Below the pieces are notes generated by a model. It had not been told where the DNA came from, did not search any database, and was given only the letters and a program-made list of their open reading frames with translations. From positions 1-64,000 of the forward strand of contig CAVPDA010000005.1 of assembly GCA_963702495.1 (NCBI GenBank): 64,000 bases of DNA, given 5' to 3'. Below, in pieces: positions 1 through 8,778 of the stretch (position 1 is the first letter of the stretch; each line of letters begins with the position of its first letter). The DNA is from CAVPDA01 sp963702495 (lineage in GTDB: Bacteria > Pseudomonadota > Gammaproteobacteria > Burkholderiales > Rhodocyclaceae). A program made the translations under genes and the position numbers.

Positions 1-215
1 GGCGATCCCCAGGGGATGGAGGGTTTCGGCTGCCGGAGGTGTTGCCGCCATTCAGGCCGCCCTGTTTAGCAACCGTTGAATCGCTGGATCTGGCCGGGCG
101 ACGATAACCACCGCCACGTCAGTCGCAGGCATCCGCCCGACCGCATCACTATGCCGTCCCAACGGCGTATTATTGCAGGCGATTTCCCGACGGCTCCGCC
201 CTCGCCACTACCATC

Positions 216-1868
216 ATGTCAAATCGCGAACGCATCTCCAGCGTAGACACCGCCTGGCTGCGCATGGACCGGCCGACCAACCTGATGATGATCGTCGGCG
301 TCATGATGTTCGACCGTCCCATCGCCTTCGACCGCCTGCAGCGCATCATCGAATCCCGGCTGCTGCCCTATCGCCGCTTCCGCCAGAAGGCGGTGAACGA
401 CGCCACCGGAAGCTACTGGGAGGACGACGAACTTTTCGACCTCGAATTCCATCTGCAGCACACCGCCCTGCCCTCCCCCGGCGGGCGGGCCGAATTGCAG
501 CGCTACGTCGCCGAACTGATCAGCACGCCGCTGGACCCGGCGAAGCCGCTGTGGCATTTCCAGTTGGTGGAGAACTACAGCGGCGGCTCGGCGATGGTGC
601 TGCGCATCCACCACAGCATCGGCGACGGCATCGCTCTCATGGGCGTGATGCTGGACCTGACCGACGAGTCGCCCGATGCGGACGATCGCGCGCCCCGCGA
701 CGCGGGCGAGGTCGAGGGCGAGGCTGAAGAGGAGGCCGAAGAAGAGTTCCTGCACCAGATCCTGCAGCCGGTGACCGACGCCCTGGCTTCCGCGGCCAAG
801 GTTTCCGGCACGGTCTGGTCGAAATATCGGGAGATCCTCGGCAATCCGTCCCAACTCGTGGATTACGCCCGCATCGGCGGGACGGTCGCGGCCGAGATCG
901 CCCAGTTGGCGACCATGCCCGACGACTCCCCGACCCGCTTCAAGGGCAAGCCCGGCGTCGCCAAGCGCGTTGCCTGGAGCGAGCCGCTGCCGCTCGGAGA
1001 GATCAAGGCCGTAGGGAAGCTGCTGGGCTGCTCGGTGAACGACCTGCTGCTGTCCTCGGTGGCCGGCGCGCTGCGCGGCTATCTCATGGAGCAGGGCGAT
1101 GCGGTGGATGGCGTCGAGATCCGCGCCCTGGTTCCCGTCAATCTGCGGGGACCGGAGCGCGACCCGAATCCGAACAAGCGGCTGGGCAATCGCTTCGGCC
1201 TCGTGGCGCTGGTGCTGCCGGTGGGTATCGAGAATCCGATGGCGCGATTGTATGAAGTGAAGCGGCGCATGGAAGAGCTGAAGGACTCTTACCAGGCGGC
1301 GGTCACGCTGGGCATCCTGGGACTGGTCGGCATGTGTCCGAAGCCGGTGCAGCAGCAGATTCTCGATCTGCTGTCGGCCAAGGCGACGGCGGTGATGACC
1401 AACGTGCCGGGGCCGCAAAAGCAGCTTCACCTGGCCGGCGCCCGGCTCCGGCAGATGATGTTCTGGGTGCCCCAGTCCGGCGACATCGGCATGGGCGTGT
1501 CGATCCTCTCCTACGACAACCACGTGCAGTTCGGTCTGGTGGCCGACCGCAGGTTCGTGGACAACCCGGAACAGGTCGTAAGCCGCTTCCGCCCCGAGTT
1601 CGAAAAGGTGCTCTATACCGTGCTGATGGAGCCCTGGGACCGCAAACGTCCGCCCGAGGAGATCGAAGCCCACCTCGCCGCCCGGCTGGGGAAGGACAGC
1701 GGCCCAGCCCGCGCCGCCGCCCCTCGTTCCAGGAAGCGGACGGCGGGCACGGCGAGGGCGGCCGGAACGAAGGGCAAGGCCGCCGCCCCGACGAAATCGG
1801 CCGGCGCCGCACGACGGACTGCAAAACCGCCGACCGACAAGCCCCGCGTGCCGAAACGCTTCCGCTGA
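216..1868 (+). CDS. Wax ester synthase / diacylglycerol acyltransferase (WS/DGAT) with basic C-terminal tail
   Basis: This 550-residue protein is a bifunctional acyltransferase that joins acyl-CoA to a fatty alcohol or diacylglycerol, giving wax esters or triacylglycerol at the membrane or lipid-body surface. The active-site HHxxxDG motif is HHSIGDG at residues 132-138. A PLW motif (111-113) and a late NVPGP motif are also family-typical. After about residue 495 the protein continues as a tail rich in Ala, Lys, Arg and Pro, which WS/DGATs normally lack. The fatty acyl reductase at 6061, the phasin at 5158 and the patatin lipase at 3440 support a storage-lipid role. No gene lies in the 215 bases upstream. 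The family call is firm; substrate preference cannot be read from sequence. Confidence 0.93.
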   Translation: MSNRERISSVDTAWLRMDRPTNLMMIVGVMMFDRPIAFDRLQRIIESRLLPYRRFRQKAVNDATGSYWEDDELFDLEFHLQHTALPSPGGRAELQRYVAELISTPLDPAKPLWHFQLVENYSGGSAMVLRIHHSIGDGIALMGVMLDLTDESPDADDRAPRDAGEVEGEAEEEAEEEFLHQILQPVTDALASAAKVSGTVWSKYREILGNPSQLVDYARIGGTVAAEIAQLATMPDDSPTRFKGKPGVAKRVAWSEPLPLGEIKAVGKLLGCSVNDLLLSSVAGALRGYLMEQGDAVDGVEIRALVPVNLRGPERDPNPNKRLGNRFGLVALVLPVGIENPMARLYEVKRRMEELKDSYQAAVTLGILGLVGMCPKPVQQQILDLLSAKATAVMTNVPGPQKQLHLAGARLRQMMFWVPQSGDIGMGVSILSYDNHVQFGLVADRRFVDNPEQVVSRFRPEFEKVLYTVLMEPWDRKRPPEEIEAHLAARLGKDSGPARAAAPRSRKRTAGTARAAGTKGKAAAPTKSAGAARRTAKPPTDKPRVPKRFR

Positions 1869-1895
1869 CGTGCGGAGCGGGCAGGCCCGCCCCCG

Positions 1896-2678
1896 TCACT
1901 CCTCCAGTTCGGCTTTCGCCAGTTCCACGTCCAGCCGCTCCATGGCATCCAGCGGCTTGCTGGCGGCGGCATCTTCGTAGAGTTTCGACGCCTCGTCGAG
2001 CTTGCTCTTGCCGAACATCATCACCAGCGCATTCGCATATTCGATGCGGGCGATGGCGGAATCGGGGTTGAGCTTGATGGCGGCGATGAAGTGCTTCACG
2101 CCTTCGTCCTTCTTCGCGCCGTAGGTCAGCCCCCCCACCATGGCGCCGACCTTGTCGATGACTTCGGCATGATAGGCGCCAAGCGCGATGTGGGCATCGG
2201 CATGCCGGGGCTCGATCTTGATGGCCTTGGTCAGGCTGTCCTTGATCTTGCCGCCGAGGCCCTGCGCCAGCGCCTTCACCACCGAGATGCCCTGGCTGTA
2301 GCGGCCGAGCGCGTAGGCATGGAGGTAGTAGGCGTTCGGATTCTTCGGCTCCGCCTTCTGCTGTTCCTCGGCGCGCCGCGCCACCTCCTCGAACAGCGCC
2401 AGTTTCTTCGCCGCATCCTTCTCCAGATAGTTGGCATAGATGGCAGCTGCCTTGTTGGCTGCGGCGTAGCCGGCGACGCCGGCCTTCAAGCCGGCCTCCG
2501 CCGCCTTCTGGAACTCGCCCTGGTGGTAGAGCCGCCAGGCCTCCTGCACCGACTCGTCCTCGGGCCACGCTTCCGCGTCGCCCCGATGCAGACGCTCCCA
2601 GTTCTTCTTCAGCGCTGCGCCGGCGTAGGTATAGGCCTTCTCGGCATAAGGAAACTTGGCCCAGGCTCCTTTGCTCAT
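1896..2678 (-). CDS. Tetratricopeptide-repeat protein
   Basis: This 260-residue soluble protein has no signal peptide or membrane segment. It is built of helical TPR-like units, with recognisable A/G/Y/A spacing around residues 110-215 (for example a 'PNAYYLHAYALGRY' stretch and an 'HADAHIALGAYHAE' stretch). TPR proteins are scaffolds, so no enzymatic role is expected. The start has a strong GAGGAGGG Shine-Dalgarno about 8 bases upstream. It runs convergent to the WS/DGAT gene, 27 bases away, and lies just downstream of the TetR gene on the same strand, so both may be cotranscribed. A link to lipid storage is inferred only from position. Confidence 0.8.
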   Translation of the reverse strand: MSKGAWAKFPYAEKAYTYAGAALKKNWERLHRGDAEAWPEDESVQEAWRLYHQGEFQKAAEAGLKAGVAGYAAANKAAAIYANYLEKDAAKKLALFEEVARRAEEQQKAEPKNPNAYYLHAYALGRYSQGISVVKALAQGLGGKIKDSLTKAIKIEPRHADAHIALGAYHAEVIDKVGAMVGGLTYGAKKDEGVKHFIAAIKLNPDSAIARIEYANALVMMFGKSKLDEASKLYEDAAASKPLDAMERLDVELAKAELEE

Positions 2679-2711
2679 GTTCTCACCCTCCTCATCTTGT
2701 CGTGGCGGAAT

Positions 2712-3359
2712 TCAGGCCGTGACGTATCGCTTGGCCAGATCGTCGAACAACTGCCGCGCCCGCCCGGAAAGAAACGGCGCCGCCAATGCCATGACGTGAA
2801 ACACGCCGTTGGCCAGCGCCTCGGATTCGTTGAGATTGCGCGGGTTGCGCACGTATTCGAAGGACAGCCAGTAGGTCGCCACCACCACCATGTTCACCGC
2901 CAGCGCTTGCAGTTCGCCGCGGGTGGCCTGCATCGCGCCCTGCGCCACCAACCCCTCGCAGATGGCATGGGCGGTCTTCGCCTTGTGGCCGAGAATCTGC
3001 TTGAAATGGATCTCCAGCGTGCGGTTGCGGGACAGAAGGTCGTTGAGGTCGCGGTACAGGAAGCGGTACTTCCAGATCAGCTCGAACACCAGATGCAGGA
3101 AGAACCAGATGTCCTCGACGTTGGGCGGGCGGCGGGCCGGCGCCGCCAGCGTGTGCTCGATCTCGCGCTCGAAATCCGCGAACAGCGAGTTGACGATCTC
3201 ATCCTTGTTGCGGAAGTGATAGTAGAGATTGCCGGGACTGATGTTCAGTTCGTCGGCGACGACCGTGGTGGTGACGTTCGGTTCGCCGAATTCGTTGAAC
3301 AGGCGAAGGCTCGTTTCGAGGATGCGTTCGCGGGTACGGCGCTTCGGTTTACGCTCCAT
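2712..3359 (-). CDS. TetR/AcrR-family transcriptional regulator
   Basis: A 215-residue TetR-type repressor. Residues about 8-55 form the helix-turn-helix (a TRERIL start, then NISPGNLYYHFRNKDEI), typical of the family's DNA-binding domain. The rest is an all-helical ligand-binding and dimerisation domain of normal length. The C-terminal part resembles TetR proteins found next to fatty-acid or PHA genes, but the ligand cannot be told from sequence. It lies between the TPR gene and the patatin gene, all on the minus strand. A plausible job is control of the surrounding storage-lipid genes in response to an acyl-CoA or fatty acid, which is inference. Confidence 0.88.
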   Translation of the reverse strand: MERKPKRRTRERILETSLRLFNEFGEPNVTTTVVADELNISPGNLYYHFRNKDEIVNSLFADFEREIEHTLAAPARRPPNVEDIWFFLHLVFELIWKYRFLYRDLNDLLSRNRTLEIHFKQILGHKAKTAHAICEGLVAQGAMQATRGELQALAVNMVVVATYWLSFEYVRNPRNLNESEALANGVFHVMALAAPFLSGRARQLFDDLAKRYVTA

Positions 3360-3439
3360 GCTTCTCGTGCCGATCGGTCAGACCTCGGCACGAGCATAGC
3401 ATCGAAAGCAGCCGCGAAGTACGCGACCCGGAGGCGGGG

Positions 3440-4774
3440 TCAGGCGACCCGGCGGGCAGGCGCAGTGCGACCGGACACCCAGCCCTGAAGCGTTTCCAGA
3501 CACCGCCCAAGCTGCGCCACGGCATCGATGGCTGTGGATTTGCGCCGCCCTTTGGCGCGCGCCCCGATCAGGCGTCGTCCCTCATCCCTCAGGACATCGA
3601 ACCGGATGCGGATGCCGTGGCGCGCCAGCAGCGGCGCCAACTCGTCGCTGCGGCGCAGCAGCTCGGCGCGCGTCTTGTGATAGGCGTGCTCCGACAGCCG
3701 CCGCCGGCTGGCATAGCTGAACACGTTGGTGAAGAACATGTCGGCATCGTCCCGGTTCGGCTCGAACAGGACGACGTCGGCATCCTTGAACTCCGTGGCG
3801 TACTTGCCCATCCCGACCTGCATGCGCGAATGGATGATGGCGCGGAAAGTCTGCGACAGCACCAGCGGCAACCCGCCTTCCACCAGACGATGCCGCGCCG
3901 GGTGGCCATGATCGGCGGCCAACTGGGAATCGAACGGCACCAGCGGATTGATGCAGAGCACCAGTTTCGCGCCGTACCGCAGTGCCACCGAGGCATGCAG
4001 CGTCTTCTTGAGCGCTCCGTCCACATAGTAGCGGCCGTCGATCAGCACCGGCGGGAACAAGCCCGGCAAGGCGGCGCTTGCCTGCACCGCGGTGGAGATC
4101 GGCACCTGGTCGAAGCCCGGTCCGCCGAAAGCCACCGACTTGCCCGAATCCAGATCCGTCGCCACCAGGAAAAGCTTGCGCTTCAGCTCGCGGAAGTCGT
4201 TGGTGCGCCCCGCGACGCTGAAAAGCCGGGTGAGGAAATCGTTGATCCCCTCGTTGTTGAACATGCCGGTGGGAACGGCCCGGGAAAGGCGCTGGAAGGA
4301 TTCGACGAAATGCTGGTCCAGCGGGTGGCTCACATAATGCCAGATCGATGCCAGCAGCAGCGGCGGGATGGATGCGGCGCGCTGGAGATACTCCCTGAAC
4401 GCCGGTCTGAGCAGTATCTCGGGATGGAACGGTTCGTCATCCGATCCTTCGCTTTCGACGAACAGCCGCGCCATGCGCCCCGGTGTCAGGCCGTTGGCCA
4501 GACCGGCGGCGAGGAACCCGCCCGAACTGACGCCGACATAGGCGTAGAGGTCGTTGAAGTCCACGCCGTCGAGCGCCTCGGCCAGCGCCGTCACGGCGCC
4601 GATTTCGTACATCGCTCCAATCGGTCCGCCGCCCGCCAGGGCGATCGCGATCTTCCTCTCGGACGGGATTCGCGCGCTGCGTCCTGCGCCCTTGCGGGCG
4701 GGCGCGCGGCCCGTTCCAGCACTCGCTCCCGGCCGGGACCGGCGCTCGCCGAGGGCCGGCCGCCGCCGCGGCAT
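3440..4774 (-). CDS. Patatin-like phospholipase / acylhydrolase
   Basis: A 444-residue patatin-fold serine hydrolase that would release fatty acids from phospholipids or neutral lipids. The glycine-rich oxyanion loop (AGGGPIGAMYE, from residue 47) is followed by the nucleophile elbow GVSSG with Ser83; the partner aspartate lies in a later VDGALKK motif. The annotated ATG follows an AGAGGAAG ribosome site, and the frame upstream has no other start before a stop. The first 45 residues are low complexity and derive from a duplication: a 47-bp segment occurs at 4644-4690 and 4773-4819, exactly 129 bases (43 codons) apart. The ribosome site and start therefore lie in the outer copy. The core is normal; only the extreme N-terminus is unusual. 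Confidence 0.88.
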   Translation of the reverse strand: MPRRRPALGERRSRPGASAGTGRAPARKGAGRSARIPSERKIAIALAGGGPIGAMYEIGAVTALAEALDGVDFNDLYAYVGVSSGGFLAAGLANGLTPGRMARLFVESEGSDDEPFHPEILLRPAFREYLQRAASIPPLLLASIWHYVSHPLDQHFVESFQRLSRAVPTGMFNNEGINDFLTRLFSVAGRTNDFRELKRKLFLVATDLDSGKSVAFGGPGFDQVPISTAVQASAALPGLFPPVLIDGRYYVDGALKKTLHASVALRYGAKLVLCINPLVPFDSQLAADHGHPARHRLVEGGLPLVLSQTFRAIIHSRMQVGMGKYATEFKDADVVLFEPNRDDADMFFTNVFSYASRRRLSEHAYHKTRAELLRRSDELAPLLARHGIRIRFDVLRDEGRRLIGARAKGRRKSTAIDAVAQLGRCLETLQGWVSGRTAPARRVA

Positions 4775-4819
4775 CGCGATCTTCCTCTCGGACGGGATTC
4801 GCGCGCTGCGTCCTGCGCC
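4644..4819. repeat. In-frame direct repeat, 47 bp x 2, at the patatin 5' end
   Basis: Positions 4644-4690 and 4773-4819 are identical over 47 bases; both read ATCGCGATCTTCCTCTCGGA and onward. The 129-base offset is a multiple of three, so the inner copy encodes residues just before the GGG loop and the outer copy supplies the ribosome-binding site and start codon. It looks like a segmental tandem duplication. The remaining gap to the phasin gene (4820-5157) shows no convincing gene. Confidence 0.9.
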
Positions 4820-5157
4820 TTGCGGGTCGGGCCTTCCACCATTCGCCCCGGGACGGGTCCAGGCCGACTGCTCGGACGGGGTTCCGCGCTGGAATTGGCA
4901 CTACCCTTGCGCGACGACGCCGCAGGGGCGGAGAGAGCTTTGACAACGCCGCGTCGGGCTGCGGCGCCGGCTCCGGTGGGTTTATCCTGGTTCTTCACCT
5001 TCCCTCCCGCGGTGAATCCGTTATCCGGTCGAATCCATGCTCCGTACTTCCAGAAATGCCGCCGGCCGCCAAACCGGTGTAGGAGGAGGATACATCGGGT
5101 GCGGCGGCCGGTGAGCGCGACACGCGCTCTCGGCAAGAGAGGCGGAATCGCGGGCGC

Positions 5158-5583
5158 TTACTTGGCAACCGCGGCGGTGCGGCGACGGGGGGCGCTGGCT
5201 TCCTCGGCTTCCGTCAGCTTCTGCACCACATCCGTCAGTTCGGCGACGCGCTTCGACAGGGTCTGCACATCCTGCCGCGTCGGCACACCGAGGCTGTGCA
5301 GGGCGCGCGCCACGCGATCCTCGAACACCTTCTCCAGCTTGTCCCAGGTGCCGGTCGCCTGTTTGGTGAATTCGACCACCTTTTCCTCGGCCACCTTGCG
5401 GGTCTTGGCCTGGACCTTCTCGCCTTCCTTCACCAGAGCCTCGAAGACCTTGCTGCCTTCCTCCTGCGCCTTGACGAACGCCCCGAGCCCGGCCAGCCAG
5501 ATCTGCTGTGCGGAATCCTTGATCGTGGTGGCGAGTTGATTTTCGGTAACGTCGCCCGCCAGTTCCTTGAGCTTCTTGACCAT
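5158..5583 (-). CDS. Phasin-family granule-associated protein
   Basis: A 141-residue protein of the PhaF/PhaI-like phasin family. Phasins coat polyhydroxyalkanoate or neutral-lipid granules and limit their size. The N-terminal two thirds are a long amphipathic helix (residues about 15-90, including 'IWLAGLGAFVKAQEEG', a hallmark of the family). Then comes a heptad-like segment around 100-125 (VQTLSKRVAELTDVVQKL) likely to oligomerise, and a short basic tail (PRRRTAAVAK). An AAGGAG ribosome site precedes the ATG. Neighbouring lipid-ester genes suggest it coats wax-ester/TAG bodies or PHA granules; no PHA synthase is in the window. Confidence 0.9.
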   Translation of the reverse strand: MVKKLKELAGDVTENQLATTIKDSAQQIWLAGLGAFVKAQEEGSKVFEALVKEGEKVQAKTRKVAEEKVVEFTKQATGTWDKLEKVFEDRVARALHSLGVPTRQDVQTLSKRVAELTDVVQKLTEAEEASAPRRRTAAVAK

Positions 5584-5802
5584 ACTGTTTCTCCTTGACT
5601 AATCGACTTGCCGGCCTGCAACGACCGACTGATCCGGTTGCAGCAGGCCACCACGGGGATGGGCCGATGTGCTGCAGGTGCGTGCTTCGATGCAAAGTCT
5701 AGGCAAAACCTCTAGAGGCCGCACACTAATAACCAAAGCCGGCCGCGCCGGAACCAAACAGGTTCGCCCGCGAGCTCCGGCCGGAAAACCTGCCATGTTG
5801 GA

Positions 5803-5862
5803 ACAAGGGGAGATTCCCCTTGTATATCCCCCAGCAAGGAACAAGGGGGCAGGCCCCCTTGT
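5803..5862. repeat. Tandem pair of similar hairpins in the phasin-reductase intergenic region
   Basis: Two strong inverted repeats lie head to tail: 5803-5823 (ACAAGGGGA, 3-base loop, TCCCCTTGT) and 5841-5862 (ACAAGGGGGC, 2 bases, GCCCCCTTGT). Their flanks also match (GTATATCC versus GTAAATCC), so they are copies of a unit of about 38 bp. They sit in the 477-base space between divergent phasin and reductase genes (5584-6060). They could be RNA hairpins/attenuators or operators; neither is followed by a clear T-run. I see no gene in this space. Confidence 0.7.
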
Positions 5863-6060
5863 AAATCCGCCAGCCCCGCCGTCCGGGGAATTCTTCGCCA
5901 GAGTTGCCGCGATTGCACCCGTAAGCGACCGCGCTCCAATCCCAGGCGTTCCGGGACGGAACGCCGCGGTTTCAAGTGTATGATTTCGACCATTTGCGAC
6001 CGTCCCCGTCCAACAATTCAGGCGGTCCTGTACACGGCGGAAAGCGAGGAGGAAACGAGC

Positions 6061-8049
6061 ATGAACTACTTCATCACCGGGGCCACGGGCTTCATCGGCA
6101 AGCGGCTCGTCAGGAAGATCCTGGGCCGTCCGGGGAGCGTCATCTACTTCCTCACGCTGCAAAGGGAACTGGAAAGGCTGACGGTGCTGCACGAATATTG
6201 GGGCGTGGACGAGAAGCGGGTGATTCCCGTCGTCGGCGACCTCACGCAGCCGGAACTCGGCATCTCCAAGTCGGACCTGCGCAAGCTCAAGGGCAAGGTC
6301 AACCACTTCTTCCACCTCGCGGCAATCTACGACCTCAAAGCCACGGCCGAGGTGCAGCAGGCGGTCAACGTCGAGGGCACGCGCAACACCATCCGCTGCG
6401 CCGAAGCGATGGGAGCGAAGCGCCTCCACCTGTTCAGCTCGATCGCCTCCGCCGGCCTGTACGAGGGCGTGTTCCGCGAGGACATGTTCGAAGAGGCGGA
6501 GAACCTCGACCACCCCTACTTCCGCACCAAGCACGATTCCGAGGGCATCGTGCGCAGGGAGTGCAAAGTGCCCTGGCGCATCTATCGCCCCGGCCTGGTG
6601 GTGGGCGACTCGCGCACCGGGGAGATGGACAAGGTCGACGGTCCCTACTACTTCTTCAAGCCGATCCAGAAGATCCGCAAGCTGCTGCCGCCCTGGATGC
6701 CGACCATCGGCATCGAAGGCGGCCGCATCAACATCGTGCCGGTGGATTTCGTGGTCGCCGCGACGGATCACCTCGCCCACCTCGACGGCCATGACGGCGA
6801 ATGCTTTCACCTGGTGGACCCGACGCCGATGCGGGTCGGCGATGTGCTGGCGGTTTTCGGCAAGGCCGCCCACGCGCCGGAGATGGCGATGCGCGTCAAC
6901 GCCGCCCTGTTCGGCTTCATTCCCAAGAGTGTGCGCAAGAGCCTGATGGCCCTGACGCCGGTGCGGCGCATCCAGAAGGCGGTCATGCTCGAGTACGGCC
7001 TGCCCGACCACATCATGGAGTTCATCAACTACCCGACCCGCTTCGACTGCCGCGAGACGCAGAAGCTGCTCAAGGGCACCGGCATCGCCGTGCCGCCGCT
7101 GCGCGACTATGCCTGGCGCCTGTGGGACTACTGGGAACGCCATCTCGACCCGGACCTGTTCATCGACCGCACGCTGCGCGGCCAGGTGCAGGGCAAGGTG
7201 GCGCTGGTCACCGGCGGATCGAGCGGCATCGGCAAGGCCGCCGCCCACAAGCTGGCCGAGGCCGGGGCGATCACCATCACCTGCGCCCGCGATGCGGAAA
7301 AGCTGGAGGAGACGCGGCGCGAGTTCGAGGCGGCCGGACTGAAGCTGATCACCTATGCCGTGGACATCGCCGACTACGCGCAGTGCGACGAACTCGTGGG
7401 CAAGCTGCTGGCGCAGCACGGCGGCGTGGACATCCTGGTGAACAACGCCGGACGCTCCATCCGCCGCGCCATCGAGCACTCCTACGACCGCTTCCACGAC
7501 TTCGAGCGCACCATGCAGGTCAACTATTTCGGCGCGCTGCGCCTGACCATGGGCCTGCTGCCGAAGATGACCGAGAAGCGCAAAGGCCATGTCATCAACA
7601 TCTCTTCGATCGGCGTGCTCACCAACGCGCCGCGCTTCTCGGCCTATGTCGCCTCGAAGGCGGCGATGGATGCCTTCTCGCGCTGCGCCGCCAGCGAGTT
7701 CGCCGACCGTGGCGTCGAATTCACCACCATCAACATGCCGCTGGTGAAGACGCCGATGATCGCGCCCACCAAGCTCTATGACTCGGTGCCGACCCTGACG
7801 CCGGAGGAAGCCGCCGACCTGGTGGTGGACGCCATCGTGCACAAGCCCATGCGCATCGCCACCAAGCTCGGCATCTTCGGCCAGGTGATCCACGCCGTGG
7901 CGCCGAAGATGGCGCAGATCATCATGAACACGACCTTCCGCATGTTCCCCGAGTCCGGTGCCGCCAAGGGCAAGGAAGTCGCCGCACCGCCGCAGCCGAC
8001 GGCCGACCAGGTCGCGTTCCAGCAGATGCTGCGCGGCATCCACTTCTAG
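6061..8049 (+). CDS. Two-domain fatty acyl (CoA) reductase / SDR-family oxidoreductase
   Basis: A 662-residue protein with two Rossmann domains. The N-terminal thioester-reductase-like domain has TGATGFIG at residues 6-13 and a catalytic YFRTK (Tyr153, Lys157). The C-terminal classical SDR domain has TGGSSGIG from about residue 384, NNAGRS, and YVASK (Tyr529, Lys533). This layout matches bacterial fatty acyl reductases of the Marinobacter type, which reduce acyl-CoA via the aldehyde to fatty alcohol with NADPH. The alcohol would feed the WS/DGAT at 216. The start at 6061 is chosen because GAGGAGGAAA lies just upstream and the domain begins at once; an in-frame start 27 codons earlier adds non-conserved sequence. 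Confidence 0.88.
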   Translation: MNYFITGATGFIGKRLVRKILGRPGSVIYFLTLQRELERLTVLHEYWGVDEKRVIPVVGDLTQPELGISKSDLRKLKGKVNHFFHLAAIYDLKATAEVQQAVNVEGTRNTIRCAEAMGAKRLHLFSSIASAGLYEGVFREDMFEEAENLDHPYFRTKHDSEGIVRRECKVPWRIYRPGLVVGDSRTGEMDKVDGPYYFFKPIQKIRKLLPPWMPTIGIEGGRINIVPVDFVVAATDHLAHLDGHDGECFHLVDPTPMRVGDVLAVFGKAAHAPEMAMRVNAALFGFIPKSVRKSLMALTPVRRIQKAVMLEYGLPDHIMEFINYPTRFDCRETQKLLKGTGIAVPPLRDYAWRLWDYWERHLDPDLFIDRTLRGQVQGKVALVTGGSSGIGKAAAHKLAEAGAITITCARDAEKLEETRREFEAAGLKLITYAVDIADYAQCDELVGKLLAQHGGVDILVNNAGRSIRRAIEHSYDRFHDFERTMQVNYFGALRLTMGLLPKMTEKRKGHVINISSIGVLTNAPRFSAYVASKAAMDAFSRCAASEFADRGVEFTTINMPLVKTPMIAPTKLYDSVPTLTPEEAADLVVDAIVHKPMRIATKLGIFGQVIHAVAPKMAQIIMNTTFRMFPESGAAKGKEVAAPPQPTADQVAFQQMLRGIHF

Positions 8050-8062
8050 TCCGGAGCCATCC

Positions 8063-8524
8063 ATGACCCTCAAGGCGGGCGACACCGCCCCCGATTTCGC
8101 CACGGTGGATACCGACGGGAACCCCGTCGCGCTCGCCGACTTTCGCGGCCGCAGGCTGGTGCTCTACTTCTATCCGATGGACGACACGCCGGGTTGCACC
8201 AAGCAGGCCTGCTCGCTGCGCGACCACAATGCCGAGATCGCCGCCAGGGGCGCGGCCATCCTCGGTGTGTCGGCCCAGAGCCAGGAGTCCCATCAGCGCT
8301 TCACGCAGAAGTACAAGCTCAACTTCCCGCTGCTGGTGGACACGGACCAGAAGATCGCCAAGGCCTACCAGGCAGCCGGCGCGGGCCTGTTCGGCATCGC
8401 CCGCGGCATGCTCGGCGCCAATGAGCGCATCACCTACATCATCGACGAACAGGGCCGCATCGCCCACGTCATCGACGATCCGGATACGGCGCAGCACGGC
8501 GAGCAGGTGCTGAAGGTTCTGTAG
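8063..8524 (+). CDS. bcp: Peroxiredoxin, BCP/PrxQ type
   Basis: A 153-residue thiol peroxidase that reduces hydrogen peroxide and organic or lipid hydroperoxides. The peroxidatic cysteine is Cys45 in DDTPGCTKQAC and the resolving cysteine is Cys50. This C-x4-C spacing marks the atypical 2-Cys PrxQ group. The family start pattern (AGDTAPDF) begins five residues in, supporting the ATG at 8063, which follows the reductase stop by 13 bases. Close coupling to the reductase suggests it protects unsaturated lipid or the reductase from peroxides; this is inference. Confidence 0.93.
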   Translation: MTLKAGDTAPDFATVDTDGNPVALADFRGRRLVLYFYPMDDTPGCTKQACSLRDHNAEIAARGAAILGVSAQSQESHQRFTQKYKLNFPLLVDTDQKIAKAYQAAGAGLFGIARGMLGANERITYIIDEQGRIAHVIDDPDTAQHGEQVLKVL

Positions 8525-8654
8525 TCATCCGCGGGTGCTCGCAGGCGCATGCACCCCACTGCCGGCGTCCTCTCCCCTGAGGCGCTCGACACGCCGTCGC
8601 CGAATTCCTCGGGCATCCGCCACCGCGCGGACAGCCGTTTCGCCGCGAGGCGAC

Positions 8655-8668
8655 CTGATCCAGGTCAA
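8655..8668 (+). promoter_or_regulatory. Fnr/Dnr-type operator candidate
   Basis: CTGATCCAGGTCAA matches 13 of 14 bases of the TTGATCCAGGTCAA form of an Fnr/Anr-class box. It lies about 110 bases before the histidine kinase start at 8779, in a 254-base gap without other genes, a suitable place for activation under low oxygen or nitrogen oxides. No -10 box could be assigned with certainty. Confidence 0.45.
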
Positions 8669-8778
8669 CAAGGCCGATCAAGGCATTGACGAAACTCGCA
8701 TTATTCTTTCGCCAGGGCAGAAGCGGTGGCGACGCCGCCCGGTCCCCGATGTCGCAGAATGTAGAAAGGAAACCGGCG

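Noticed and set aside
5599..8103. 834-codon open frame on the minus strand
   Set aside because: It lies antisense to the fatty acyl reductase, is rich in Arg, His, Gly and Val, and has no family features. Long antisense frames are common in GC-rich DNA.
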